DNA of 64,000 nt from an uncultured Chitinophaga sp. (lineage in GTDB: Bacteria > Bacteroidota > Bacteroidia > Chitinophagales > Chitinophagaceae): assembly GCF_946479755.1 (NCBI RefSeq), contig NZ_CAMLHC010000008.1, positions 1 through 64,000 on the forward strand. Reading direction: 5' to 3'. Positions 1-8,686 of this stretch are shown here, one piece after another (within the stretch, counting starts at the first letter, position 1; every line of letters begins with the position of its first letter). A model generated the notes under the pieces. The model ran no database searches and had not been told where the DNA came from. It saw nothing but the letters and a program-made list of their open reading frames with translations. Made by a program: the position numbers and the translations under genes.

Positions 1-2183
1 TCGAAAGCAGATCGGTAGCGGCGGTAGACCCTTACATCGGCTCCGGCGGCCATGGCCACGTATTTGTAGGCGCCAGCGTACCGTATGGCGCGGTACAGGT
101 AGGCCCCACCAATATCGTAAAGGGGTGGGACTGGTGCTCCGGCTACCATTACTCCGACAGCGTTGTGATCGGCTTCTCCCAGATGCACCTGAGCGGCACC
201 GGCATCGGCGACCTCGGCGACGTGCTGATCATGCCCTACACGGGGAAAGTCCGCACCAACCGCGGTACCCAGGAAAACCCAACATCCGGCTACGGCTCCC
301 ACTATTCACATGCCCGCGAAAAAGCCCGCCCCGGCTACTACCGGGTAAAACTGGATGACTATAACATCGACGTTGAACTGACCGCCACTGAAAGAGTAGC
401 GCTGCATAAATATACCTTCCCGAAAAACGAACCAGCCAACATCATCATCGACCTGAAAGAAGGTATCGGCTGGGACGCCCCCGTGGAAACATTCATCCGT
501 AAAGTAGATGACTATACCCTCGAAGGCTACCGCTACTCCAAAGGATGGGCGGAAGACCAGCGCGTATGGTTCACCATCAAATCCAACGTACCGGTAAAAC
601 AATTCCAGGTATTTGAAGGAGATACAAAACAGGAAGGCATCTCCCTGAAAGGGAAAACAGTAAAAGGTGTGATCTCCTTTGCCAAATCACCGGGACAAGT
701 CATGCTGAAAGTGGGCATCTCCCCTGTCAGCAGCGCCAACGCACTGGCCAATATCAACGCGGAAATGCCAGGCTGGAACTTCGCACAGGTGGTGAACGGC
801 GCTAACGCCAAATGGGACAAGGAACTGTCCAAAGTAGACATCCAGACAAAAGATGAAGCGGCCCGCCGCGTATTCTACACCGCTCTCTATCATACCATGA
901 TAGATCCTGCCCTCTTCAATGACCACGACGGCAGCTATCGCGGCACCGATAAAAAAGTATATCCCAACCCGGGCTTCGATAACTATTCTGTTTTCTCTCT
1001 TTGGGATATCTACCGCTCCGCCGCTCCGCTGAGCACCATCCTGCATCCGGAAAAAGTGAACAGCTTCGTGAACTCCATGATCACCATACACAAACAACAG
1101 GGCAAACTGCCGGTATGGCCGCTCATGGGTAGCGAAACCAACTGTATGGTAGGGTATCATGGCGTACCTCCTATCGTAGACGCCTATCTGAAAGGATTCA
1201 CCGGCTTTAACGCAGAAGATGCTTTCGAAGCCATGAAAGCCACTTCCATGCGCGATGACCTCGGCGTGAAATACGTAAAAGAAAGAGGCTATATCCCCGC
1301 AGATAAAGAATATGAATCTGTGTCCAAAGCCCTGGAATACGCTATCGATGACTGGTGCATCGCTGCCATGGCAAAAAAAATGGGCAAACAGGAAGACTAC
1401 GCATACTATAAAAAACGCGCTGCCTACTATAAAAACTACTTCGACAGCACCATCAAATTTGTACGCCCGCGCATGAGCGACGGCAGCTTCAAAACACCTT
1501 ACGATCCGTTCAACTCCATCCACGAGAAAGGTGACTTCACGGAAGGCAACGGCTGGCAATACACCTGGCTGGTACCGCAGGACGTGGAAGGACTGATCGG
1601 CCTGATGGGCGGCGACGAAGCCTTCACACGCAAACTGGATAGCCTCTTCACAGCTAAAGGCGATATGGGTGAGCAGGCTTCCAACGATATCTCCGGCCTT
1701 ATTGGCATGTACGCACATGGCAATGAACCCAGCCATCACGTTACCTACATGTACGCTTTTGCGGGCAACCAGTGGAAAACAGCCGAGAAAGTAAGACAGG
1801 TAATGAAAGACTTCTACTTCGACCAGCCGGAAGGACTGGCAGGTAATGAAGACTGCGGCGCTATGTCTTCCTGGTATGTGTTCTCCTCCCTGGGCTTCTA
1901 TCCGGTAAACCCCGCCAATGGCGTGTACGTACTGGGCAGCCCACTGTTCGATATGGCAACGGTGAAGCTGGAAGGCGGTAAAATATTCGCCGTGCAAACA
2001 ATCAATAACAGCAAGGATAATATCTATATCCAAAGTGTTACGCTTAACGGAAAGCCCTATACGAAGAGCTTTATCACGCACCAGGACCTCGTAAAAGGCG
2101 GTACCATGGTGGTGACAATGGGTAACAAACCGAATGTCAATTTTGGAAAGGCTGCGGCAGACAGACCTGCTAACAACCTGTAA
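1..2183 (+). CDS. GH92 family alpha-mannosidase (5' end outside window)
   Basis: Exo-acting, calcium-dependent alpha-mannosidase of glycoside hydrolase family 92, expected in the periplasm or at the cell surface. The open frame (codons from base 3) runs in from the window edge without a stop, so the signal peptide and true start lie upstream. The N-terminal beta-sandwich motifs are present: VDPYIGSGGHGHVFVG at about 27-74, then SGYHYSD and GFSQMHLSGTG. The EGNGWQYTW stretch near 1540 holds the presumed catalytic acid Glu, and GNEDCGAMSSWYVFSSLGFY near 1845 holds the metal/base acidic residues. The common VPHD motif reads VPQD here. It converges on a GHL10-like hydrolase and a CBM9-like protein, suggesting a small glycan-use locus. 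Family assignment is firm; the mannosidic linkage is not determined. Confidence 0.95.
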   Translation, partial: ESRSVAAVDPYIGSGGHGHVFVGASVPYGAVQVGPTNIVKGWDWCSGYHYSDSVVIGFSQMHLSGTGIGDLGDVLIMPYTGKVRTNRGTQENPTSGYGSHYSHAREKARPGYYRVKLDDYNIDVELTATERVALHKYTFPKNEPANIIIDLKEGIGWDAPVETFIRKVDDYTLEGYRYSKGWAEDQRVWFTIKSNVPVKQFQVFEGDTKQEGISLKGKTVKGVISFAKSPGQVMLKVGISPVSSANALANINAEMPGWNFAQVVNGANAKWDKELSKVDIQTKDEAARRVFYTALYHTMIDPALFNDHDGSYRGTDKKVYPNPGFDNYSVFSLWDIYRSAAPLSTILHPEKVNSFVNSMITIHKQQGKLPVWPLMGSETNCMVGYHGVPPIVDAYLKGFTGFNAEDAFEAMKATSMRDDLGVKYVKERGYIPADKEYESVSKALEYAIDDWCIAAMAKKMGKQEDYAYYKKRAAYYKNYFDSTIKFVRPRMSDGSFKTPYDPFNSIHEKGDFTEGNGWQYTWLVPQDVEGLIGLMGGDEAFTRKLDSLFTAKGDMGEQASNDISGLIGMYAHGNEPSHHVTYMYAFAGNQWKTAEKVRQVMKDFYFDQPEGLAGNEDCGAMSSWYVFSSLGFYPVNPANGVYVLGSPLFDMATVKLEGGKIFAVQTINNSKDNIYIQSVTLNGKPYTKSFITHQDLVKGGTMVVTMGNKPNVNFGKAAADRPANNL

Positions 2184-2199
2184 ACAACACCTCATAAAA

Positions 2200-2238
2200 A
2201 AGCGGCTGTTTAGTTAATCTAAACAGCCGCTTTTTTTT
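2200..2238. terminator. Bidirectional intrinsic terminator
   Basis: A perfect 14-bp stem (2200-2213 with 2219-2232) and 5-nt loop is flanked by an A-tract on the left and a T-tract on the right. It lies between two convergent stop codons, so it can end transcripts from both the GH92 gene and the minus-strand hydrolase gene. Confidence 0.9.
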
Positions 2239-2248
2239 ATAACATTTT

Positions 2249-3337
2249 CTATACGCTTTCTCCCAGTACCCTTAACACTTCCGGCGTCATGTCCCCGAAA
2301 ATAGAAACACCGGCAGCGCCGTTGTCTATAGCCAGTTTCACCGCTTCACGCAGATCATTGTAGTTATTGTTAAAGTCTGGCAGGAACAGGCCGGCATACA
2401 ACGGAAATGCTCCGTGCAGGGTTTTAACGCCTTCTGCTACCGCATCCCCTATCCAGGTGATGTTTTCCCGGTAAAAGCCATGATAGATCATCGGCATAAC
2501 GGCGTTCAGTGGCCAGTTGGTCCAGTCCTGCCGTACAATGCGTTTGGCTATTTCCGGCGTGGGGAATACAGCGGCGGAAATAGGCTTTTTATGTTGCTGG
2601 GCCACCTGGGCAAGATTTTTTACCACGTTGGTGATCCGGTCATAACGGAACTTCCGCCAGGACGGACTTTGGTCCGGATGCGCTATCTCCATAGGGTCCT
2701 TGCCATACGCGGTTTTATAAGCACTGCGGCAATCGTTGCAGTAACAGAAATCGTATTCGGGCAGCTCCCTCGACTGGTCAATGCCATATTTGCTCCAGAG
2801 GTTCACCGGTAAAATAACATCGCAAAAACGAACATAGTCCAGGTGGATACCATCTACATAATGCTTTGACAGCGCCTGTTCTACCTGTGATTTCAGATAG
2901 TTGATCACTTCCGGTTTGCTGGGGCACAACCAGCGATAATAGTCCACATACGGGGGATGGTTGGAGCAGGACTCGCCCTTACGGTTCACCGCATACCACT
3001 CCGGATGACTGGCCAGCAGCTCTTTCTCGCCGCGGTTCATGGTCCACATCCAGCGGTGTGCTTTTATGCCGGCAGCTTTGGCTGCTTTGAAATGCACTTC
3101 GCTGTCAGCCTCAAAGAAAAGGTCCGTGATGCCCGCTTTGCGGTAAGTGGCATAACGTTTTTCCAGGTCGGCAGCTTTCTCTTTGGGATCGGGATTGATC
3201 CAGACACGGTGCTGTACACCTATTTTCTCCATGGACTGCGGCTTCTCTGCAGTGCCGGCGGCCAGTACGGGCAGCGAGGGTTTCGCTAATACCAGCCCGC
3301 TGAGTCCCAATGCTTTGATGAAATTACGTTTATTCAT
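2249..3337 (-). CDS. GHL10-like (DUF187-type) putative glycoside hydrolase, exported
   Basis: 362 residues resembling the glycosyl-hydrolase-like 10 (GHL10/DUF187) TIM-barrel family. The N-terminus (MNKRNFIKALGLSGLVLA, then an Ala-rich cleavage region) is an export signal, possibly Tat-like. The barrel shows YVDGIHLDYVRF near residue 143, typical of this group, with the Asp as a candidate catalytic residue. An unusual cysteine cluster, FCYCNDCRSAY, lies near residue 197. The family has no single defined activity; some relatives are linked to polysaccharide or peptidoglycan-like substrates, so the substrate is open. It starts 5 bp after the stop of the CBM9-like gene and is almost certainly co-transcribed with it. 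Confidence 0.7.
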   Translation of the reverse strand: MNKRNFIKALGLSGLVLAKPSLPVLAAGTAEKPQSMEKIGVQHRVWINPDPKEKAADLEKRYATYRKAGITDLFFEADSEVHFKAAKAAGIKAHRWMWTMNRGEKELLASHPEWYAVNRKGESCSNHPPYVDYYRWLCPSKPEVINYLKSQVEQALSKHYVDGIHLDYVRFCDVILPVNLWSKYGIDQSRELPEYDFCYCNDCRSAYKTAYGKDPMEIAHPDQSPSWRKFRYDRITNVVKNLAQVAQQHKKPISAAVFPTPEIAKRIVRQDWTNWPLNAVMPMIYHGFYRENITWIGDAVAEGVKTLHGAFPLYAGLFLPDFNNNYNDLREAVKLAIDNGAAGVSIFGDMTPEVLRVLGESV

Positions 3338-3342
3338 AAGCG

Positions 3343-4482
3343 TTATTTTCTTTTCGTGTTGATGTAAATGCGGCCTTCCTGGTTAATGTAAACCGTTCCC
3401 TCCAGCTTTCCGCCCTGAAGAGAGGCGGTGAACTGGGAACTGATGCCTTCCAGCTGCAGCGAGTAAGTTACGCCATCGGTGGCGGTTTGTCTGGCGGGGA
3501 GGTTCAGCTCCCGTAGGTTGGCAGCAAATTTACCGTGACGCTCCCGGTAACGTACCTGCTCATGGAAGACATGCCATAGCAGGCGCTTGGCAGGTTCGGC
3601 AACAGGCATCCGGAAAGGGGCGGTGGCTTCGTGGGTCGGTTGGGTGCTGAACTGCAGGTACCCCCATCTTTCAGGGGCATGCATGTTGATGATTTCCTGC
3701 GGCGACCATACCCAGTTGTTTTCCGGCTTCTTCCGTTTCACATACTGACCGTCTTTGACATCAGTGTCCCACTCTACCCGGGAGAAATTGATACGCCAGG
3801 TGCTGCCATCAGACGGGCGGCGCGCATCATTGAAGAAACGCAACGCACTGAAGGGGATCGCCATTTCCACCGTCCACTCCTGGTCTTTGTCACCAGGCTG
3901 ATTGAGCGTACCGTTAATATGAACGGCGGTCTTAAGACCTTTAGTATCCCAGTTGAGCAGCGCGTTACCACCATGGCGGTACGGCTTGTTCATGAACAAA
4001 TCCATCACGGTATTAAAGGCATTGATTTCCAGTTCAAAGTACTGATGGGTATCGCCATCAGGGTCAATGAACACTTCAAAATCGTTGTCCTGAAATATGA
4101 TCGCATCATGGTCTTTAAGGGTGGCCCATAGGTGAGGCTCTTCCATCACGGCGGCAATGTAGAGGTATTGCTCGTCCCACATCATTTTCACGCGAGTGCG
4201 GAGCGGTGGCGCCGGTTTAGCATCTCCTTCAATATCTGTAAAATTATCTGTCCAGGGTACCTGTCCCCACGCTTTTTCCGATAGCTGGCCGTCAATAGCC
4301 ACACTGTCAGCGGTATGATAACATACATAATGGCGGGGCGTACCGGTAAAGGGTTTGAAGGCTTCGGAAAATGTCTGCGCAGCGGCGTTTTTAACCCCGG
4401 AACAAACAGCAAATACCCCGATAATAACAATAACAAAAAAGTGCGCGACTGGTTTCCGCCGCTCATAGCATGAACTTCCCAT
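3343..4482 (-). CDS. CBM9-like carbohydrate-binding protein, exported
   Basis: 379 residues: a signal peptide (hydrophobic stretch about 13-29, then NAAAQ) followed by a family 9 carbohydrate-binding-like beta-sandwich (DOMON/CBM9 fold). Recognisable motifs are IDGQLSEKAWGQVPWTDNF near 65, VKMMWDEQYLYIAAVMEEPH near 102, and DNDFEVFIDPDGDTHQYFEL near 130. The last ~90 residues form a second, shorter region of unknown role. Such proteins in Bacteroidota bind sugars at the surface or periplasm, often beside hydrolases. It is first in a two-gene unit with the GHL10-like gene. No other Met lies near the N-terminus, which supports the start although the predicted leader is very short. Confidence 0.75.
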   Translation of the reverse strand: MGSSCYERRKPVAHFFVIVIIGVFAVCSGVKNAAAQTFSEAFKPFTGTPRHYVCYHTADSVAIDGQLSEKAWGQVPWTDNFTDIEGDAKPAPPLRTRVKMMWDEQYLYIAAVMEEPHLWATLKDHDAIIFQDNDFEVFIDPDGDTHQYFELEINAFNTVMDLFMNKPYRHGGNALLNWDTKGLKTAVHINGTLNQPGDKDQEWTVEMAIPFSALRFFNDARRPSDGSTWRINFSRVEWDTDVKDGQYVKRKKPENNWVWSPQEIINMHAPERWGYLQFSTQPTHEATAPFRMPVAEPAKRLLWHVFHEQVRYRERHGKFAANLRELNLPARQTATDGVTYSLQLEGISSQFTASLQGGKLEGTVYINQEGRIYINTKRK

Positions 4483-4496
4483 TTCTCTTATAGCTC

Positions 4497-4525
4497 CAAA
4501 ATTAATTTAGCAATCCAATTCCAAA
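4497..4525 (-). promoter_or_regulatory. Bacteroidota-type promoter of the CBM9/GHL10 unit
   Basis: Read on the minus strand, TTTG (4522-4525) is followed after 17 nt by TAATTTTG (4497-4504), a match to the sigma-ABfr -33/-7 consensus TTTG...TAnnTTTG. It lies just upstream of the start at 4482. Confidence 0.6.
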
Positions 4526-4601
4526 ATTCGGGACTCAAGATAGTTAATAGTTCGCGCAATGTGTGCATTATATCATTTCCTGACGGCATTCAGACAAATA
4601 A

Positions 4602-4640
4602 AAAAGCCTGACTGGAAAGGAGTCCCAATCAGGCTTTTTA
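4602..4640 (-). terminator. Intrinsic terminator of the M13 peptidase gene
   Basis: A 10-bp perfect stem (4602-4611 with 4629-4638) is followed on the minus strand by a T-rich run. It lies about 20 bp downstream of the peptidase stop. Confidence 0.85.
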
Positions 4641-4658
4641 AACATCGTAAAAAGGTGT

Positions 4659-6707
4659 TTACCATATTCTGACACGTGCGCTGTCCGCTCTCCACATGCC
4701 GTCACCTTCTTTGAGGTTATACACTTTGTAAAAAGCATCAACATCGCTGAAAGGTCCCACTACCCTGAATTTGGCAGGGGAATGCACATCGGTGAGCACT
4801 CTTCTTGCGAGATCTTCTTTTTTGGTGTGGCTGAGCCATCCGAGGGAGTAACCCATGAAGTAACGCTGTGCAGGAGAATAACCGGCGATAGGCTCGTTCT
4901 TTTTAAACTGTGCTGTTTTCTGGAACGCGTCCCATCCCAGGAGAATACCGCCAAGGTCCGCGATATTTTCGCCGAGCGTAGCTTTACCGTTGATATGCAG
5001 GGTGTCTACTACCACGTAGGAGTTGAACTGATTGATCATCACCGCTGCACGTTGATTGAATTTTGCTTCGTCTTCTTTGGTCCACCAGTTTTTCAGGTTA
5101 CCTTCTGCGTCAAACTGGCGGCCTTCGTCATCGAAGCCGTGAGTGATTTCATGGCCGATGGTGGAGGCGCCGGCATAACCGTATACCAGTGCATCGTCCA
5201 GCTCTTCGTCGCGTTTGCCGGGAACGGTGAAGATACCGGCAGGCAGCACGATTTCGTTGTTGCTGGGGTTGTAGTATGCGTTATAGGTCTGCGGCGTCAT
5301 GTCCCACTCAGTACGGTCTACCGGTTTGCCCAGTTTGTTGACCTGGTAGTTATGCCACCATTGCTGCGCCGCTCTGGCATTCGCTGCATAAGACTGCTCT
5401 TTGATGGTCATAGCGGAGAAGTCTTTCCACTTGTCCGGATAACCTACCTTCTTGGTGATTTTAGACAGTTTGTACAGTGCTTTCTGTTTGGTGCTGTCGC
5501 TCATCCAGGTGAGGTTTTCGATACGTGTTTTCAGTGCGCCGCGGATATCTTCCACCAGGTTTTCGTATCTCTTTTTCGCGTTGGCATTGAAGAACTCTTT
5601 CACGAACAGCTGACCGAGCGCTTCGCCCATGGCGCCTTCTTCAGCATCAAGCACCCGTTTCCAGCGGGGCTTTTGTTTCTCCTGGCCTTTTAGCAGGGTG
5701 CCATAGAAGGCAAAGTCGGTAGCGGCAATGTCGTCGCTGAGCGTGGAAGCGCTGCTGTTGATCAGATGCCATTTCAGGTAGTTCTTCCAGGCATCCAGCG
5801 GCTGTGATTTAACTGCGTTGCTGAGGGCGGTGTAGAATTCCGGTTGACCAACAATGATCGTATCTGCGTGACTGTTAATGCCCTGTTGTTTGATAAAGGC
5901 GGCCCAGTCAATGTTACCGGCTATTTTGTTCAGTTGGGTAACGGCCATTTTGTGATAGTTGGCTTCCGGATCACGAAGGTCTGCCAGCTTGCGGCTGGAC
6001 CTGGCGAGGATCGTTTCCAGTTGTACCACACTGGCGGCGGCAGCTTTGGCGGTAGTACTGTCCATACCGGTGAACTGCAGCATTTTCGCGATGTGCGCGG
6101 GGTAAGCCTGCCTTATTTTGGTCGTGCGTTCGTCGGTGTTGAAATAGTAATCGCGGTTGGGCAAACCAAGGCCGCCCTGGTAGAATTGTAAAGCCATGGC
6201 TTCACTGTTCTTGGCATCCTGTGCGATGTAAGGGCTGCACATCACGCCGGTGAAGACGTTTTGCTGTGCGGCAAGAGCTACCAGTTCCCGGGTGTTGGTA
6301 ACGGCGTCGATGGCTTTCAGATCGGCCTCGATAGGTTTAATACCGGCGGCGTTGAGCGCCACGGAGTCCATCCCGCTTTTCCAGAACGCAGCGATTTTAC
6401 GGGAGATATCATCGCCCGGTTTTTCGACTGCCTGCTCATTGATGAGCCGGAGACGTTTGTACAGTTCTTCCTGCACCAGGTTGCCGATGCCCCAGGAGCT
6501 GTACTCGGCAGGGATAGGATTACGTTTGATCCATCCGCCGTTGACATAATCAAAGTAATCTTGTGCGGGGTTGACAGTGCTGTCTACGTTGGCAGCCAGG
6601 ATGTCGGGGGTGGCTTGTTGCTGATCGGCCGTCGACTGTCCCTGGTTGCAGGCGGCCATGCATGCCATACCGGCAATGCCGACGCCTGTGAGCAGGTATT
6701 TCCTCAT
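4659..6707 (-). CDS. M13 family zinc metalloendopeptidase (PepO/neprilysin-like) lipoprotein
   Basis: 682 residues, the usual M13 length. The N-terminus is a lipoprotein signal (MRKYLLTGVGIAGMACMAAC), so the enzyme should sit on a membrane facing the periplasm or exterior. The zinc site is IGHEITHGFDDEGRQF (HExxH near residue 513) with the third ligand Glu in LGENIADLGG, and the substrate-backbone motif NAYYNPSNNEIVLPAG is present. The C-terminus ends ARVRIW, like the conserved C/VRVW end of the family. M13 enzymes cut peptides smaller than about 5 kDa. It is monocistronic, divergent from the DUF5009 gene and followed by its own terminator. Confidence 0.95.
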   Translation of the reverse strand: MRKYLLTGVGIAGMACMAACNQGQSTADQQQATPDILAANVDSTVNPAQDYFDYVNGGWIKRNPIPAEYSSWGIGNLVQEELYKRLRLINEQAVEKPGDDISRKIAAFWKSGMDSVALNAAGIKPIEADLKAIDAVTNTRELVALAAQQNVFTGVMCSPYIAQDAKNSEAMALQFYQGGLGLPNRDYYFNTDERTTKIRQAYPAHIAKMLQFTGMDSTTAKAAAASVVQLETILARSSRKLADLRDPEANYHKMAVTQLNKIAGNIDWAAFIKQQGINSHADTIIVGQPEFYTALSNAVKSQPLDAWKNYLKWHLINSSASTLSDDIAATDFAFYGTLLKGQEKQKPRWKRVLDAEEGAMGEALGQLFVKEFFNANAKKRYENLVEDIRGALKTRIENLTWMSDSTKQKALYKLSKITKKVGYPDKWKDFSAMTIKEQSYAANARAAQQWWHNYQVNKLGKPVDRTEWDMTPQTYNAYYNPSNNEIVLPAGIFTVPGKRDEELDDALVYGYAGASTIGHEITHGFDDEGRQFDAEGNLKNWWTKEDEAKFNQRAAVMINQFNSYVVVDTLHINGKATLGENIADLGGILLGWDAFQKTAQFKKNEPIAGYSPAQRYFMGYSLGWLSHTKKEDLARRVLTDVHSPAKFRVVGPFSDVDAFYKVYNLKEGDGMWRADSARVRIW

Positions 6708-6826
6708 AAGTGTTCATTGGTTTAAGGCCGGAAAGATAAATTTTTTTGGCCACTGGCTGCTTAAAATAGCCTTAATACTATCAGTTTTATATTGTATTTT
6801 GGACGATCGTCAACCCACAATCCCCT

Positions 6827-8014
6827 ATGATCAATAAATTATCAACCGGTCGTATTTTATCTATCGATGCTTTTCGCGGAATTACCATCCTTGTGATGAT
6901 TTTTGTTAACAGTGTTGCCGGCGTGCAAGGTATCCCCTCCTGGATGCAGCATGCACACGCGGATGAAGACAGGATGACTTTTGTGGACGTAGTATTTCCG
7001 GCATTCCTGTTTATCGTGGGGATGTCTATTCCTTTTGCCATCAATAGCCGCCTGAATAAAGGCGACAGCTTCTGGCAGCTGCAGAAACATATTCTCTGGC
7101 GCACACTGGGCCTGCTCGTGCTGGGCGTGTTCATGGTGAACACCGGTGAACTCAATCCCGCTGCCACCGGTATGAGCATGGGCGTATGGGCGTTGCTGTT
7201 TTACGGTAGCGTGATACTGGTATGGAACGTTTACAAATTCGAACAGCAGTGGATCAGCTGGTGCCTGAAAGGCATCGGCGCCCTGATATTGATCATGCTG
7301 GCGGTGATTTACCGTGGCGGTGAAGACGGTACACATTACCTCACGCCGCAGTGGTGGGGTATCCTGGGACTGATTGGCTGGGCATACCTGTATGCCTGTA
7401 TTATCTATCAGCTCTTTAAAGGAAATCACAACGCTATCTTTTTTATGATAGCAGTGTGTATCGGGTATTATATCTTATGCCGGCAGCCGTTTATACAAAA
7501 CAGCGAGTGGAGCCTGCTGGCATCGCAGGGTGGGAATGCGGCCCACACCGCTATTGTGTTGTGTGGTATGCTGTTGACGTTGTTTTATTTTGATGAAGAC
7601 CTGGGCCTGACCGGCAGCCGCCTGGTGTCCAGGGTGGCAGGGTTCTGTACGGTGCTGCTGATCGCTGGCGCCTGGTTACGGCCGGCTTATAAATTATCTA
7701 AAATACAGGCAACGCCCAGCTGGTGCCTGTATTGCGCAGCCATTTGTGTAGCCGTTTTTTCACTTTTATATTTTTTGATAGATGTAAAACATTTCAACAG
7801 ATGGACTTCGTTCTTTAAGCCCGCAGGCGCGAACCCCCTCCTCACTTACATCCTGCCGGACATCGTGTATTTCGGGATGATGGCCCTGGGCCTCAGTCTG
7901 CCAGCTATTTTACAGCAGGGTGTGCCTGGCATCATCTGGTGCATGTGCTTCGCGGTGGCCATGTTGTTTGTCGTAAAGGGGCTGAACAAGTTACATATCC
8001 GTCTGCAACTGTAA
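6827..8014 (+). CDS. DUF5009 / HGSNAT-like multi-pass membrane protein
   Basis: 395 residues with about ten hydrophobic segments. The N-terminal signature is RILSIDAFRGITILVMIFVN, then FVDVVFPAFLFIVGMSIPFA, characteristic of the DUF1624/DUF5009 group related to heparan-alpha-glucosaminide N-acetyltransferase and NagX. Family knowledge suggests acetyl transfer across the inner membrane to a sugar, often in glycan- or amino-sugar-linked loci. Here the neighbours give no substrate. A 10-bp palindrome (gacgatcgtc, 6802-6811) lies just upstream of the start. Family is confident, activity is inferred. Confidence 0.85.
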   Translation: MINKLSTGRILSIDAFRGITILVMIFVNSVAGVQGIPSWMQHAHADEDRMTFVDVVFPAFLFIVGMSIPFAINSRLNKGDSFWQLQKHILWRTLGLLVLGVFMVNTGELNPAATGMSMGVWALLFYGSVILVWNVYKFEQQWISWCLKGIGALILIMLAVIYRGGEDGTHYLTPQWWGILGLIGWAYLYACIIYQLFKGNHNAIFFMIAVCIGYYILCRQPFIQNSEWSLLASQGGNAAHTAIVLCGMLLTLFYFDEDLGLTGSRLVSRVAGFCTVLLIAGAWLRPAYKLSKIQATPSWCLYCAAICVAVFSLLYFLIDVKHFNRWTSFFKPAGANPLLTYILPDIVYFGMMALGLSLPAILQQGVPGIIWCMCFAVAMLFVVKGLNKLHIRLQL

Positions 8015-8170
8015 CTATATTCCCCACTTCTTCGTTATACCCTATACGTTATGTAGAAAAATATCTGCATGAACAACATCCGCATGTCGTTGTTGTAACG
8101 TAGATATGGTAATGGCATTTCGTTTGCCGCCGGATTCCGTGAGTATTCTTTATCCCAAAATTTACCCCCG

Positions 8171-8413
8171 ATGAAAAAAATAGCAATTGTTCTGATGCTG
8201 GCAGGTGTGATTTTAGCTATCTTAGCGCAGTACGCCTACACGAATGACTGGATGTGGTTCCGGATTTTCCATACACTGGGATTCGTAGGATACATATTTA
8301 TCATCAGCGGACTGGCTTACTTTTCCCTGTTGTTCATTCATCAGCTTTCCCGCGATGAAAAAAACAGGATCAAGCGTTATTACCAACAGCAACACAGAGA
8401 AAAAGAAGCCTGA
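8171..8413 (+). CDS. Small two-helix membrane protein, unknown function
   Basis: 80 residues with two hydrophobic segments (about 4-22 and 34-56) and a short charged tail rich in Lys, Arg, Gln and Glu. I do not recognise a family. It lies 156 bp after the DUF5009 gene and 21 bp before the next small gene, with which it is probably co-transcribed. The protein-like composition and tight spacing support it being real. Confidence 0.6.
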   Translation: MKKIAIVLMLAGVILAILAQYAYTNDWMWFRIFHTLGFVGYIFIISGLAYFSLLFIHQLSRDEKNRIKRYYQQQHREKEA

Positions 8414-8434
8414 GCCCTGCAATGGCAGTAACCA

Positions 8435-8686
8435 ATGGCAACAGATACATTTACCCTGAAATTTGAATATAAGGGACACCCTCATATTCTGGAAGTGAAC
8501 ACGGTACACCAGACGTACAAAACCGTATACAAAGTCGTCATTGCTGAACACGAGATCTCTTTCGAGCCCGATGAAGAAGGTTATGTGCGGGCCGTCTCCG
8601 ATAAACCCATGCACGACCACAGCCGCCCGGTAGATGTAGAACTTCTGCACCACGTGGCTGAACTGATCATACACCACATCCAATAA
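8435..8686 (+). CDS. Small soluble hypothetical protein
   Basis: 83 residues, acidic and His-rich (HVAELIIHHIQ at the end), without signal or membrane segments; predicted alternating beta strands (TFTLKFEYKGHPHILEV at the start). No family recognised. Its stop codon (8684-8686) directly abuts the convergent stop of the kefC-like gene (8687), leaving no room for a terminator. It probably forms a unit with the small membrane protein upstream. Confidence 0.6.
   Translation: MATDTFTLKFEYKGHPHILEVNTVHQTYKTVYKVVIAEHEISFEPDEEGYVRAVSDKPMHDHSRPVDVELLHHVAELIIHHIQ

Noticed and set aside
687..2195. 502-codon minus-strand frame
   Set aside because: Antisense shadow of the GH92 gene; Cys/His/Phe-rich with no family motif, while the plus frame is a clear enzyme.
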